NCBI RefSeq assembly: GCF_029962835.1
Contig: NC_080584.1
Location: 78,582,862-78,646,861, forward strand
Length of the DNA stretch: 64,000 nt
Direction of reading: 5' to 3'
Source: Magnolia sinica
Lineage: Eukaryota; Streptophyta; Magnoliopsida; Magnoliales; Magnoliaceae
This document shows, one piece after another, positions 1 to 11,420 of the stretch (its first letter is position 1; each line of letters begins with the position of its first letter). The notes under the pieces were generated by a model. It was not told the DNA's origin. It did no database searches and saw only the letters and a list, made by a program, of their open reading frames with translations. Position numbers and translations under genes: made by a program.

Positions 1-1091
1 CGCTGCTGGGTTTTGGTGCCCTTGCTTTTTAATTTGTTTTCTTACATGTGGGTTGACTCAAGAGAAGGGTATTTTTGAGCTAGAGTCACCAATGACTAAT
101 TATATGAGATTTCCTCGGACGGCTAGACTTTATAAAATCTTTAGAAATTGGAGAATTAAAGATTCTCTGTTTTATAATTACTTTTGGCATGCAATTTAGG
201 ATTTTGAATAGCGGCCTTCAATGATAAAGAAAGAAGTTTTTAGATACATTTTTCACTCACGGGCAAGTGCAATATTTACTTTATAGGATTTAGTAGGATA
301 TTAGGGAAATTAATAGTTCTAGCATTGTTTTATTTACTAATGCTAGAAGGAAAGGTGATTGTTGCTACACAACCATGGACAAGAACTCCATTTAAGCTAG
401 AGTCCAACTTAGATTTGGAAGTGAGAGAATGTGATAGCTTTCTTGCAGCAACCAATATCCAAGATAAGCTAAAAAAGGAAAATGGAAGGACGCAAGAGGC
501 GTCCTGTCTGACAATCGGTATCCAATAAGAGTTATAAAGGGAAAGAAAATAAGACTAGGTTTCCTCAATTTTATGATGCAGCAAGATTCGAAAATCCAAT
601 AAATCATAAAGCATACATTTTAAGGTCTTCCAGGGAAGTACGAAGGTTAGAGGATGTAATGATGCAAATAAAAAAGAGAGGGGATATTTAGGGATGTCCA
701 CCTTACTTTTAATAGATATTGGGAAACTCGCCTGCTTTCAGGTTATTTAAAGTAACTAGCCCACTGTTTGAAAAGACACCGAGAATATTGCTTAGCTAGC
801 TTTGATCAACTGTGGCAGACGGAAAAGTACCATTAAGGCTTGAAAATGACTATTTTGCCATTAATGGCACACGTTTTCACAAATATAACCCAAATGTAGG
901 GGACGAGTGTGTAGTATGTGGGGCCCATCGTCACCCGACCGAATGATCAAAACTGCCAGCTGTTTCGTACGATAATTCCAAGCCATGAGTTCATGAAACA
1001 ATGAGGTAAATCTAAATCGCAACTTTGTTTGTTGGGGTCCACATTTGGCTGAGATGACCTTGGTATTTTGTATAATGACCTAAAATGAGCT
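1..1091. other. Unassigned plant DNA
   Basis: No domain, RNA gene or element terminus is recognised here. The longest plus-strand open frame (325-528, 67 codons) has no motif known to me and is followed by a stop-rich stretch, so it may be the relic of a mobile-element or host coding region. The last 100 bases lead into the T-rich tract that is the poly(A) tail of a minus-strand LINE. Confidence 0.5.
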
Positions 1092-2005
1092 TTATTTATT
1101 TATTTATTTTTATTTAGCAAAACACCGTATTTCATTTTATAATTTTGGACAAAATTACATTTGGGCTTCCTAGGAAAAAAGGACCTGCAGAAAGCCTATT
1201 ATAACACAGTCGGGGAAAGCTCGGGCCAAAAGACAAAAGCTACCTTTCCTTGATTGTGCCTAACCCCACCCTGTCTAAGAAAAAAAGCCCTTTAACCTGC
1301 TGAGGAAGCTTTGCCAAGCTAGCATTGCAAAAGACGGTGGGACAAACTCCCCTTGTTGGCTAGAGCATCGGCATGAGCATTTCCCTTCCTAAAGATATGC
1401 CTAAATTCCACCTACCCTCAAAGGCGGAGCTTTTCCGCCCTGAGAGACCAAAATTTCCATTTCCTGCCCAGGCAAGTCCTCTCGTTTAAGGCCTTAACCA
1501 CCAGCTCAGAATCAGATTCTACTACCACTCTAGAATAGCCCTTCGCTAGACAGAGGGAGAGTCCATTGTAGACTGCTCGAAGTTTGACACCAATGTTGGA
1601 GAGCACTCCATAACCAGACGAAAAATAGAAGATGAACTCACCCTTGTCACCCTTGCGAACACTGCCACCCCCTGCCAAACCTGGGTTACCTCTTAAGGAC
1701 CCATCCACATTCACTTTGACTCATCTCGTGGGAGGTTTCAACCATCTAACCACCGATTGCTGACCAGGTCTCACCCCATTTGAGCCCCCAGCCCTCGGTA
1801 GGCCAGAATTGGGGGTAACCGCTCCCTCTTAACTGCCTCCAATGTTGCCGCTGACACTGGATAACCTCTAGGAAACCTGGGCGATCACGGAAGCAACCGA
1901 CCCTCCCTTCAAAAATTGTAGCATTTCTGGACTTCCACAGCTCCTAGAAGATCAAGGACGGCACCAACTTCTGAACCATCTAAATGAAACACGCATAATG
2001 GTGGG
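1092..2005 (-). mobile_element. LINE (L1) 3' fragment, 5' side cut at the LTR element
   Basis: Read on the minus strand this is the 3' end of a plant L1-type LINE. It has the stretch linking the RT C-terminal zinc region to RNase H (about 1740-2000), the RNase H domain (about 1418-1732), a 3' untranslated region, and an A-rich tail seen as a repeated ttta tract at 1092-1117. The 5' side stops exactly at 2005, where the LTR retrotransposon begins. I could not find the rest of the LINE beyond 18363, so the copy is either 5'-truncated at this point or lost its remainder. It resembles the other LINE 3' ends in this window at 18.9-20.1, 33, 48, 57 and 63 kb. Confidence 0.75.
1418..1732 (-). pseudogene. 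RNase H domain of a LINE ORF2 (broken)
   Basis: The minus-strand frame encodes the start of a type 1 RNase H: a VNVDGS motif carrying the first catalytic Asp, a glycine-rich turn, and VVVESDSELVVKAL with the third catalytic residue. Plant L1 elements are known to have acquired such a domain downstream of the RT. A TGA stands just before VKVNVDGS where related copies have Trp. The second catalytic Glu, normally in an AEL-type motif, is Lys here (GVKLRAVYNGL). The C-terminal part is not in the same open frame. This is a dead copy. Confidence 0.75.
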
Positions 2006-2704
2006 TGTTTACACTCCAAGTATAGGGTTGTGATGTAGTAATAAACTTGGTAAGACCGAGGTCGAATCCATAGGGACTGAACCTTGTACGTAATTTAAAA
2101 GTAACTTGAACTAGAACTAGGTGAAGATGTAATCTAAATCAGGAAAATTAAGGGAATAATTATGAATTTAACTAACTAAAATTTGTGAAATTCAAAGGTG
2201 GGAAACTAGGGTGCCAAGGATCCACTTGTAGAGATCAGGGAGATCTATGCTTGATTCATGAACACAACTAGAATCAGAGTCCTATTCTTCATCCAATTGG
2301 AAGATATTTCATTAAAAACCAATCTGAACATCCTTTGATCCAGTTTTCAAGAGATGAGAGGTATGAGAATTAGAATTGATTCCATCACAAAACCATGCCC
2401 ATGAGACAAAGCAAACAACAGAACTTTAACCAATTCACATCCAATCTAAGGAATTTATGAACATTAGGAAGGGTTCCGTCATCCAACCATGCCCATGAGA
2501 CAATGGTGAACAACAGGGCTCCCATGTTCAAAATCCCTATAATGTAAAGAACATACCCGAAGTTATCGCAGATCCATTGTAATTTAAGTCAAAATAAACG
2601 ATTAAAAACTACGAATATTCCTCATAGTCAAACTATAATCAAAGTTAGTTTAGTAAAGCATGAATCAAAGGCATAGAACCAAACCCATCACACTACAAGC
2701 TTCA

Positions 2705-2726
2705 CCTCTTAGCCCTAGCTAAGAGG
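2705..2726. repeat. Conserved LTR hairpin
   Basis: A 22-base inverted repeat with arms CCTCTTAGC and GCTAAGAGG and a 4-base loop. The same hairpin occurs in the other LTR of this element (16492-16513) and in both LTRs of the Athila-like element (21896-21917, 31648-31669). It lies downstream of the putative TATA box, so it would be transcribed. Confidence 0.8.
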
Positions 2727-2825
2727 TTTAGCTAATCACGGACATGATTAACTAAACACCCTTAAAAATATCAAAAGAAGAAAAGCTAAAGAAAAAAGAA
2801 GGAGAAGAAAACTCCTGTCCGGCTG

Positions 2826-2827
<2 letters not shown>

Positions 2828-2873
<46 letters not shown>
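2828..2873. repeat. (TC)n microsatellite
   Basis: An uninterrupted CT dinucleotide tract of about 46 bases lies inside the LTR, just downstream (minus strand) of its TATA box. The paired LTR has a shorter, interrupted version at about 16618-16648, so the tract changed length after insertion. It produces false ERERER open frames. Confidence 0.95.
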
Positions 2874-2878
<5 letters not shown>

Positions 2879-2947
2879 CCTTTGCTCCACGCTCCCAAGG
2901 TGCCTTCACGACTGCCCAAGATGGTCCCAAAGCTCTCTCTCACATCT

Positions 2948-2958
2948 CCTTTTATAGC
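2948..2958 (-). promoter_or_regulatory. LTR TATA box
   Basis: On the minus strand the sequence is GCTATAAAAGG, a strong plant TATA consensus. It is preserved in the partner LTR (16722-16732). It marks the likely promoter of the element, with the (TC)n/(GA)n tract and the conserved hairpin falling downstream in the transcript. Confidence 0.55.
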
Positions 2959-4595
2959 AACAGGGCGGTGGAATGGTTGGCGTCAGTGGAGTCGGTGGTA
3001 TGTGTAAACTTACGTGGCAAAAGGTGGTGCATGCGTAGCCTTTACGCATCCCCTTTGCGTACACAGTGAAAACCCAATAACGCCAATCTCGCAATCTCCT
3101 AACGTTCTTCCTTCCCAAAAGGCTAACATCCCTTTGGACGGTTTTGTAGAGCCTACAAGATGGATGGTTCGGATCTTCATGTAGAGCCATCCGTGGTGGC
3201 CCACCTGGATTGTCAGATTCGTTCGCAAAACAAGGCTCGTTCACGCCTCCTGCGCTGATGATTTGTGAGGCCCATGATCGGGATTCTCTGAGAAATCCAG
3301 TCCATCCATTGGATGTGACTCGAAAAACCAATCGGGGATGTCGTGGTGCAACTCAGATTTGGTGTGGCCCACGAGAGTTTCTTTCCTGCTGTCCAAACTG
3401 CGTCTGAATGGATGGAAACCATTCTTACTATTTCCTTGGAAGATCTTCCTCTAGGACTTGGTCAGATGGCCCTTTAGAGTCTAATGGACGGTCTAGATCG
3501 ATCATGTAGATCGAGATCGTGGCCCACAAAACCCATCCGCAGACGCTCTGTTTCCGTTTTCGCAACAGAATCTTGAATTTAAGAAGGATTGTACGGTCAG
3601 TGTGCTTTGACCGTTCCTTGCTGATTCGGTGTGGTCCATTTGCAGTAATCTTTCGGTGGATTTGTGCCCTTTGCTGAAATTGTCGGGTCATATTAGGCCA
3701 TAGGCCAAAATATGGAGTGGATCCAAGTTTTGGATGGACCACACGATCAGTCAGGGTGCCGAGTGGTGCTCACCGCTTAAAATTCTTACTTTCACTTACG
3801 TTGGATTGTTTAAATTGCATGAGGTCCACTTGTGATGATTTCTCGAGGAATCCACTCCGTCTATCCAGTTTGTTACCATAATTTAAGGCATGAGGTCAAA
3901 AATGAAATGATTCCATTAATCAGGAGGGCCATACTACCCGATCAAGCACCAAGAACATTTATCGTTGAAACTTAGTTGAAATTCTCGTGCAACAGTGCTG
4001 TACACATGGTATCACTTATTTACGATTATACCCTTTATGTTGTTCAAACTTCCACCATCCATAACTCCTGATTGCACCATGCAAATGAGACAGAATTTTA
4101 GCAGTACTTGTTATTTTTCATGCTCTTTCTAACTCCTAAGTTTGAGCCTTGACCGCTTATGGATTACCAAGATGCTCTTTAATGGTTAGTGCCCTCTGAT
4201 CTCTCAGTTGGGCCACTTCTATAAAGATCCAATGATTGAAATTCGATGTTTTCAGTTAATTTAGGGTCCTCAGATTAAATATAAAGTTTCGAGCCAAACG
4301 GAAGGTGAGAATCCTGTGATCTTGTATTCTGGACGACTTTTAGGCCCGTTTAAACCCAATCACGTGATCTTCTCGGATCTTTGGCGTGTAAATTCCTTGA
4401 TCTTGGTCCCCTAGGGTCCGTCCCTTGCCTTGGTGATTTTAGAGCATTAAATATATGCTTTAATACTCATTTCAGTCCAAGCTCTTTAAATTCACCTTGC
4501 AACAAAATTACAATTAAAATAGAACATTAAGCACTATCATGTTTGTAAAATTAGGTAATAATTGGGGTTTAATATGCAATATTTGACCCTCAACA

Positions 4596-4612
4596 CAATC
4601 TCCAACCAACAT
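4596..4612 (-). other. Polypurine-tract region next to the 3' LTR
   Basis: Immediately inside the 3' LTR the minus strand reads GTTGGTTGGAGATTG, the position of the plus-strand priming tract. The Athila-like element has GCTGGTTGGGGGTTG at the same place (to 30055). Upstream of both is a shared phrase, tactttg(t/c)tcg(a/g)gact, which supports a common origin. Confidence 0.6.
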
Positions 4613-5789
4613 TTTGCCAGTCTCGAACAAAGTATGTGAAAAATAAGATGTGAATCACATGATAATTCTATAAACATGAGTGTTTTTTGGAAAACAATCC
4701 AGGTACGAGAATTCTAAGATACATCAATATTGGCATTACTTTCTCTTAGACTTAAGCACACAATAAACTTCATGGTCAAGTTCAAAGTATTAATCCATCA
4801 ATTAGAACAATTTTAAACAATGAGTTCCATGGGTGTATGGTGTAACCTCGGCTTATCACAATTAAGGATTCAATTCTTTATTTTCATGATAACATTGATA
4901 ATCACAAGAGCATTCAGGATAACCATAACCTAAACCAAAACTTACCTTATAGTTCGACTGTTTCATTCTTTCAGCTTTTGATTTTTTTCATCGATGACTT
5001 TCACGCTATGTCAATCTTTTTAAAGATCTTTAATAGGTAGCCCTTTTTGACGATAACTGTTTTTTAGCTGGGTATTCTTTTTTTTTTCCTTCTTCTTCAA
5101 TGAACATGATGGAGAAATTTCCCAAGATGGTTCTTTCCATGCTTAGTGATTACCAGGTTAACAATTCAATATCAAATTAAAACCTTAACGTGTAAGCTAG
5201 ATGTGACATGTGTAATCATGACTCAATCAATGTTTAAAACTTCTAATCATGGAGTAATCATCCAAACTTAACTATGAAGTATAACAGGTAACTGAATCTA
5301 AGAGTCATAAAGTACAAACATTATGTATCTTATACTTCTAAATCAAAGATGGCTTCTAAAATCACTTCGACTTCACAAGAATTTTCAGAAAAAATTTAAA
5401 AATTTTCCACGATTTTTGTTTAAGACCAAGAAAATACTGATTAGGTAATCCTAATCTCCCATCCCCAACCTAAAATCTATATTGTCTTCAATGTAAAAGA
5501 TATAAGCATGCAATGCACATGAGACAACGAAAGTAAAAGAGAAGTGATGGAAAGATAGTACCTGATGAAGGAGTTGAAAGGCTTTTTCCCAAAGAGATTT
5601 CAAGGTAAAGGCGGCTCGACACAAGAGTTAATCCAACAAAAGCAAACTATCCTAAAACAACTGGAAGGGAAACTATCCTAACAACATAAAGCCGACTAAT
5701 CTAGAACGACAAAAAACAAACTACCATAGTCCTATGAAAGCAGTAACTTACCTATACCTCCATCGAACTAGGAGATCAATCCTGGTACA
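4613..5789 (-). other. 3' untranslated region shared with the Athila-like element
   Basis: No coding sequence is recognised. Read on the minus strand, the segment starts with a phrase at 5789-5740 that closely matches the end of pol and the following bases of the Athila-like element at about 28670-28712 (accaggatt...ctcctag...gatggaggtataggtaag). It continues with similar sequence up to the PPT. The two elements therefore share their 3' untranslated region although their coding regions differ. Confidence 0.7.
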
Positions 5790-6032
5790 CAATTATGCCG
5801 CAAGGTTCCTCCTTCGGCCAATATCTTGATAAATTTCTCAGTAGGTTTCTCAATAAGATCATCTAAAAGCCCTTTTTGCAATAAGCTTAGATGCCCTGGA
5901 TCATGAATTTCCAGAGAAACTTATGTACCTCAGCAAAAAATTATCGTTCAATTGCTTGAGGTATCCAAAATATATATGATTCACCTGTAACAAAAAAAGT
6001 ATCAAAGTTAGTATCCCATGGTGAATCAGAGA

Positions 6033-7553
6033 CTACAAATAAATAGAATTCAAATTTTTTTCAGAAAGTGATGCAGTCTCAACACAGTTCGAAGTTTCAA
6101 ACTTCGGTTCAATTCTCATCTCCTCCTCCTTTAATGATAAGCATTCAAGATCTATGGAGGGAAGGATTTTAGAGTACGGGTTCCCTTAATCCGTGACAAC
6201 CATCGAGGTATTGTCTTACAAGGCATCCACTATGTCTTTTATCATAGGATCGTTTGAATCTACAAAGTGTGCGAAGCAATCATCCAAAGAGTTGAAAAAT
6301 TCCACATTGAAATCTATAATGAGATGCTCGAGGACTTCATCATCTTTAAAAGTAGATGGAGGTATGCTCTCTTGCTCCAGCCCTATACAGATAGATTGGG
6401 GGTTAGTAAACGAAGTATTGTTGTGATGACTCTATTCATTGATACTGCTCAGAAGAGGCATTGAGTTGTCAAAACTTGATAGCTCAGATGATAGCCTTAA
6501 CTGAGTGGTTTTAAATTCCAGAGTCATATCGAACAACTCCTCCCTCTCCTGAATTATATCATCATTCAATTCAGGGGAGTGGTCCAAACATGTTTCACAA
6601 GAGTTAGAAGGGTCGGTTGTAAGGATCTCATCTTCCACTTTTAAATCAGACATGTCAAGTGAGTAGAGTAGATCAATATTATGACCGATCACTTCTCGTA
6701 CTTCTTGATCATTGACCTAGATCAAACTTGAGATTGATTCCAGGGGAATTTGGGATGCACATTCATGATTGTCATCCGAATACACATCATCTTCCAATTC
6801 AGTGCAGTACACTCTTGGGATGGGATCGCTTTCCTCACATTCTCTTTCTAAATTGAGTTGAGGTTCGAATAAACTAACCTCTCCCTCATTATTGAAACCT
6901 AGTGTGTCATGTGAGTGAAGTGTGTCATCATCATTATATTTAAAAGACACCCACGTCTCTTGATCATTCTTTTAAACCGTCATCAAGATCAACTCTTCGA
7001 GAAATTGAACCATATGCTTATTAATATAATTCAACTCTTTATTCCAAATTTCATAGTTCTTCAAAAGTGAGTTAAGATCACTTTTCTCGCATTGTATTTT
7101 TGGATTGGGTTGTGGTTAGGATAATCTAGCCTCCACTATCTTATCGAGGCACGAATTAAGCGCTTCCAATGTTTTTCTAATTTCTGCAAGACAGTCCATG
7201 TTACGCTGAAATGAATCCTCTTGGATCATTTCTTGTTAGATCTTAAAGGTAGGGTATTCAAGAGAATAATCATTATAACATGTTGTTGGTTCATCTTCCC
7301 AATTTTGATGTTTCCACTGGTTATAATCATACGGATCATATGTGGGAGAATATGATGGTTAATAATAGTCCTCATTCCCATAATTATGATCGCGTAAGGA
7401 CTTCTTAACCGATGAAGTATAATATTCCAATCAATTCTTGATGATGGTTTTAGAAAAATCTTGAGATATAGGTTGAATTACATCGTAATCATTATACATC
7501 CCTCCTCAATATCTCTTATTCATCTCGGCATATTGACGTACCCACTCTTCCAT
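6033..7553 (-). pseudogene. Unrecognised ~506-codon frame replacing gag-pol
   Basis: Starting from the ATG at 7553 (MEEWVRQYAEMN...), one minus-strand frame runs to a TAG at 6033-6035. It has ten internal stops (at 7506, 7431, 7359, 7236, 7116, 6972, 6717, 6432, 6216 and 6186) but no frameshift, so it was probably a real protein that decayed by point mutation. The product would be acidic. It shows a Tyr/Trp-rich section early (SPTYDPYDYNQW), a possible helical stretch (AEIRKTLEALNSCLDKIVEA) and an Asp/Glu-rich C-terminal half. There is no zinc knuckle, protease, RT or integrase motif. One stretch, ETCLDHSPELNDDIIQE, matches 11 of 17 residues of the protease-RT linker of the Athila-like pol (about 25608-25668), hinting that the C-terminal half derives from that linker. 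Function unknown. Confidence 0.6.
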
Positions 7554-8135
7554 GGTGAAAGCCAAACTCTGAATCTAATCCTAAGAAAAATAAAAGAAAA
7601 GATCTTACAGCAGTATGGAAAGTAAGAAGAGGAGAGTTAGAAGGAAGTTACCAAATTAGAAGTTCCTATGTTAAGATCTTGTAAAAGAAAACAAAAGAAA
7701 TTAGTTTCTAAAACTAGAAATCCTAAAGTAAGAAAATTCTAAAAAAAAAAAAAAAATTTCTAAAAAGAAAGATGAGTTAATTTCTAAAAAAAAAATTTAA
7801 AAAAAAAACTAGAAAGTTTTTGAAAACAAATTAGGAAAATTCTAAACCTAAAATTAGAAAGTACGTTAGTTTCTAGAAACAAACGAAATCTTAAAACTAG
7901 AAAGTTTTTAAAAATAGAAAAATCAAACCTAATCCTAAAAATAGAAAAATAGAAAAATTAGAAAGAGATTACCAATTTAGAAAGTCTACCTCAGAGTCCT
8001 ACAAAATTAGAAAGTTAAGTTAGTTTCTAAAAATAAAATAGAAAATAAACCCTAAACCTAAAGTTAGAAAACTAGAAAATTCTAATCTTAACCTAATTCT
8101 AAAACTAGTAAATCTCAGAAAAACGTAACCGTCAA
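7554..8135 (-). other. 5' leader of the non-autonomous element
   Basis: This stretch between PBS and the long frame is very A-rich on the plus strand and is built of degenerate repeats of the type 'ctagaaa' and 'ttctaaaa'. The leader of the Athila-like element (22592-23305) is made of the same kind of repeats in the other orientation ('tttctaattttagaa'). No gene is seen. Confidence 0.6.
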
Positions 8136-8153
8136 TCCCTGGCAACGGCGCCA
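8136..8153 (-). other. Primer-binding site of the minus-strand element
   Basis: The minus strand reads TGGCGCCGTTGCCAGGGA a few bases inside the 5' LTR. It is the counterpart of TGGCACCGTTGCCGGGGA at 22574-22591. This type of site is characteristic of Athila/Tat elements, for which a tRNA-Asp primer has been reported. That tRNA assignment is from general knowledge and was not tested here. Confidence 0.8.
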
Positions 8154-8159
8154 AAAACT

Positions 8160-8322
8160 TTTTCACATCCCAAGTATAGGGTTGTGATGTAGTAATAAAC
8201 TCAGTAAGATCGAGGTTGAATCCACAGGGACTGAACCTTGTACGTAATCTAAAAGTAACTTGAACTAGAACTAGGCAAAGATGTAATATAAACCAAGGAA
8301 ATTAAGGGAATAATTATGAATT
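8160..8322 (-). repeat. 5' LTR of the minus-strand element, U5 end
   Basis: This segment matches the first ~160 bases (plus-strand order) of the LTR at 2006. Its terminal TG has become TT. It is interrupted after gaatt at 8318-8322 by the solo LTR starting at 8323, and resumes at 15957. Confidence 0.85.
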
Positions 8323-9197
8323 TGTCACGTCTCAAACTCAGAAATCGAGCCCATAAAAATTTCGATCGCCGAATCCGGTGCCGACAGCCTCCGCACTACC
8401 CCATTCTCGACTTCTAGCGCCACACACCAGATTTCGATCCTGGGATCCTACAAAGAGGATTTTCAACATGCATTTGTCTCATAAGAAGCATAACCACAAG
8501 TATACCCAAATTACAAGAAAAACATCATCACCATATATCCAATAATATAATCATTTGAGCATAATGCTGAAATAGAAATACAATATAAAGATATCAAAGA
8601 AAACTCCAAAAGCTCCACCGCACACTCCTGCCTCAGCTCGGCTGCATCCTAACGTCACCTACACGCATCTATCGTGCATAAGCTTATAGAAAGCTTAGAG
8701 GGTGGTGTAAGTGTGTGCACAAGGTAAGTGCCAAGTATACAATATGGGTCCATAAATCATACAATGTTAGAAATACTGGCAAGTCTATAAATCATACAAT
8801 TTCAGAGTATACAATGTAGATCGATTGTGCAATGCGGAAACATAGTAAGCCAAATATCAGATACCGAGTCCACGAATACCGTCAACCTTAATCAAATTGT
8901 GCAATACAGAAGCACAGTAAACCAAATGCTATGTGCTGAGGATGCAATGCAATATGCGATGCGAATAAAATGACCAAGCTGGAGTGTGAAGTCGGGATGA
9001 TAATACGTAGTATCGCGGACTACGGGGTCCACCACAAGGGAGTTCTATCCAAACTAGTCCCATACCTAAATTTGGATAGTCAGACTCAATGTGGTAAACT
9101 CTTGATCTCAAGTTAGTCGTGCGCCCCAATCGAAATCCTAACCATTGCGAAGGTACACGTAACAAATAGTTGCGCATCACCTGCCCGAGTGGATAGT

Positions 9198-9219
9198 GAA
9201 TGAATGAATGAATGAATGA
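9198..9219. repeat. (GAAT)n microsatellite
   Basis: Five and a half perfect GAAT units inside the solo LTR. Confidence 0.9.
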
Positions 9220-9919
9220 GTATACAACTCCTGCTCAATAAGTCCATGTATCAGTACTATACATCTCTGAGATCATCACCGGGATCTAGTACACTCTACA
9301 TGCAACGCTGCCCACTGAACGTGCAACCATGAAAGTGGAAGAGACCTCACTACCTGGCCAGTAGTCAGCCAATATCTACTCAACACATCGATAGCGGAGC
9401 CAATCATGAGCTGGTCAAACTCAGCATAACTATGCCCACTACCCTCAGGCGAGTAAGGTCACACCCCCTCACAATCGACCACGACACAGTGGGAGACGCG
9501 ACCTACTGGTATATGGCTTTCATGCGATCATATATATCCACTCGGTCTCTACATTGGGGCATCCTTTGGTACCAAGAGGGTTTAAGAATTTTCACCCAGG
9601 GCCATCTATGATAGCCCGATGCTAGTAACAAATTTCTGGTGTCCCATCTGGCCATCCACGACATGCCTGTAGAGGTTATGGCCCTGATGTCACTAGGACA
9701 TACAATAATCATAACACACAATGCAAGATGCATGAGTCATACAATCCAGTCATGCATCAATTCTGCGCATATCATGCGCTCATGTGAGGCAATTTTCACC
9801 TATCAGGGAATCTCATAGCAACCTGGCTAATGACATATGCAATGGTCAATCACATCTCATATCAAACATGCAGATGATGCGTATGGACATGTATCATGAT
9901 GCTATATTGTCACATACTC

Positions 9920-10290
9920 ATAATCGGTATCGACAACCGGCACCGATAATCGGCCTCGATAATCGTCCTATACAATTGGTCACGACAATCAGAATCGACC
10001 TTGATAATCGGAATCAGTCCTCAACAATTGGAATTGGCCTCGACAATCGGTCAATAATCGGAATCGCCCTCGGCAATCGGAATCGGCCTCGATAATCGGC
10101 CTCAACAATCAGAATCAGCCTCGACAATCGGAATCGGCCTCGACAATCAGAATCGGCCTCGATAATTGGCCTCGACAATCGGAATTGGCCTTAATAATCA
10201 GAATCGGCCTCGATAATCGGCCTCAACAATCAGAATCGCCCTCGACAATCGAAATCGGTCTCGATAATCGGAATCGACCTAAGGGAAGGT
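9920..10290. repeat. Minisatellite of 'aatcggcctcgat' units
   Basis: Short units such as 'cgataatcgg', 'aatcggcctcga' and 'caatcggaat' recur about twenty times with point differences. They give an open plus-strand frame (9784-10095 and 10185-10370) of repeating GLDNRN residues, which I take as a by-product of the repeat and not as a gene. Confidence 0.85.
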
Positions 10291-10359
10291 CACAATGTGG
10301 ACATTTAATCATCATTGCCTATCAATGTGGACATTTAACTATCATTGCTCTCAAGGAGT

Positions 10360-10870
10360 GGCCCACATAGAGCCAAACGTATATGGGCCCATGACCTCGC
10401 ACAAGGACCTAATACACATGACTATGGGCCTCACTTATGGGCCGCATATGCATCACATTAGGCCTCACTCATGGACCTCGAATACATCACAATGGGGCAC
10501 ATCCAATGGGGCACATAATCATCACATCGGGTCTCATCAAATGGGTCGCAAATACATCATATGGGCCTCGGCAGATGGACCATAAACATTAGCCTCAAAT
10601 ATATCATAATGGGCCTCATATGCATTAAGTGGGCTGCATCAATGGGCTGCACTAATGGTCCTCATACACATCAAGTGGGTTGTATTAATGGGCCACACTA
10701 ATGGGCTTCATACACATCAAGTGGGCTGCATTAATGGGCCACACTAATGGGTCTCATACACATTAAGTGGGCTGCATCAATGGGCCTTATAGATGGGCTA
10801 CAAATATATCAAGGTGGGCCTCACAAATGGGCCATAAGTATATCAAAGTGGGCCTCAAGTGGGGGTTTGG
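10360..10870. repeat. Degenerate tandem repeat of 'tgggcc...cat' units
   Basis: Units built on 'atgggccacactaatgggc' and 'tcatacacatcaagtgggctg' repeat. In the best-ordered part (10660-10800) the period is about 46 bases. The rest is more diverged. Confidence 0.75.
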
Positions 10871-11420
10871 ATTACATATAAAATCATTTCAATAGTTACA
10901 GGTGCAACATGTGTATTGTACACTATCATTCCAGGGGGCACATGGCCCATTAATGATGATCAACACTATCCAAACATTATCCATGTAAATCAGCATCGTC
11001 CAAACACTGCCAGCACTGTCCAAACACTCTGGACGGTGTGGATATGAAACATACATCAAGGTGGGATCCACAGCATCATCCAAAGGTGATCCAGCACCAT
11101 TTAGACATTCTGGATGGTGTGGATCAAAATATACATCATGGCTGGCCTCACATCTGCACCGTTTAAATAGCAGATGGACAGTGGGAGTAAAACACATACA
11201 TCACAGTCCATTCACGGACTGGCTGACGTTGCTGCAGCAGCTGCGTACACACCAGCCAATCAGCTCATCAAAGCAGGTGGGTCCCACGTGGGGCCCACCA
11301 CAATGATATATATAATAATAATAATATTATTATTATATTTATTTTATATTATTATTATTTTAAAAGACCTCCAGTATCTAGGCCCTGGACGGCCTAGACA
11401 TAAAACACATAGATTAAGGT

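Larger units (their letters stand above)
2006..4595 (-). repeat. 3' LTR of the minus-strand element
   Basis: This 2.59-kb LTR reads TG...CA on both strands (plus-strand start tgtttacactccaag, end accctcaaca). On the minus strand its first bases match the start of the LTR at 20298, and its last ~150 bases match that LTR's U5 end. It contains a TATA box at 2948-2958, a (TC)n tract downstream of it and the conserved hairpin at 2705-2726. Confidence 0.88.

Noticed and set aside
2748..2943. Minus-strand open frames rich in ERERER
   Set aside because: They are translations of the (TC)n tract in an LTR, without other coding signal.
9784..10370. Plus-strand frames of repeating GLDNRN residues
   Set aside because: Produced by the minisatellite units inside a solo LTR; no start context or homology.
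9920..10870. CRISPR-like direct repeats
   Set aside because: Units are contiguous and degenerate without unique spacers, and the DNA is clearly from a plant.
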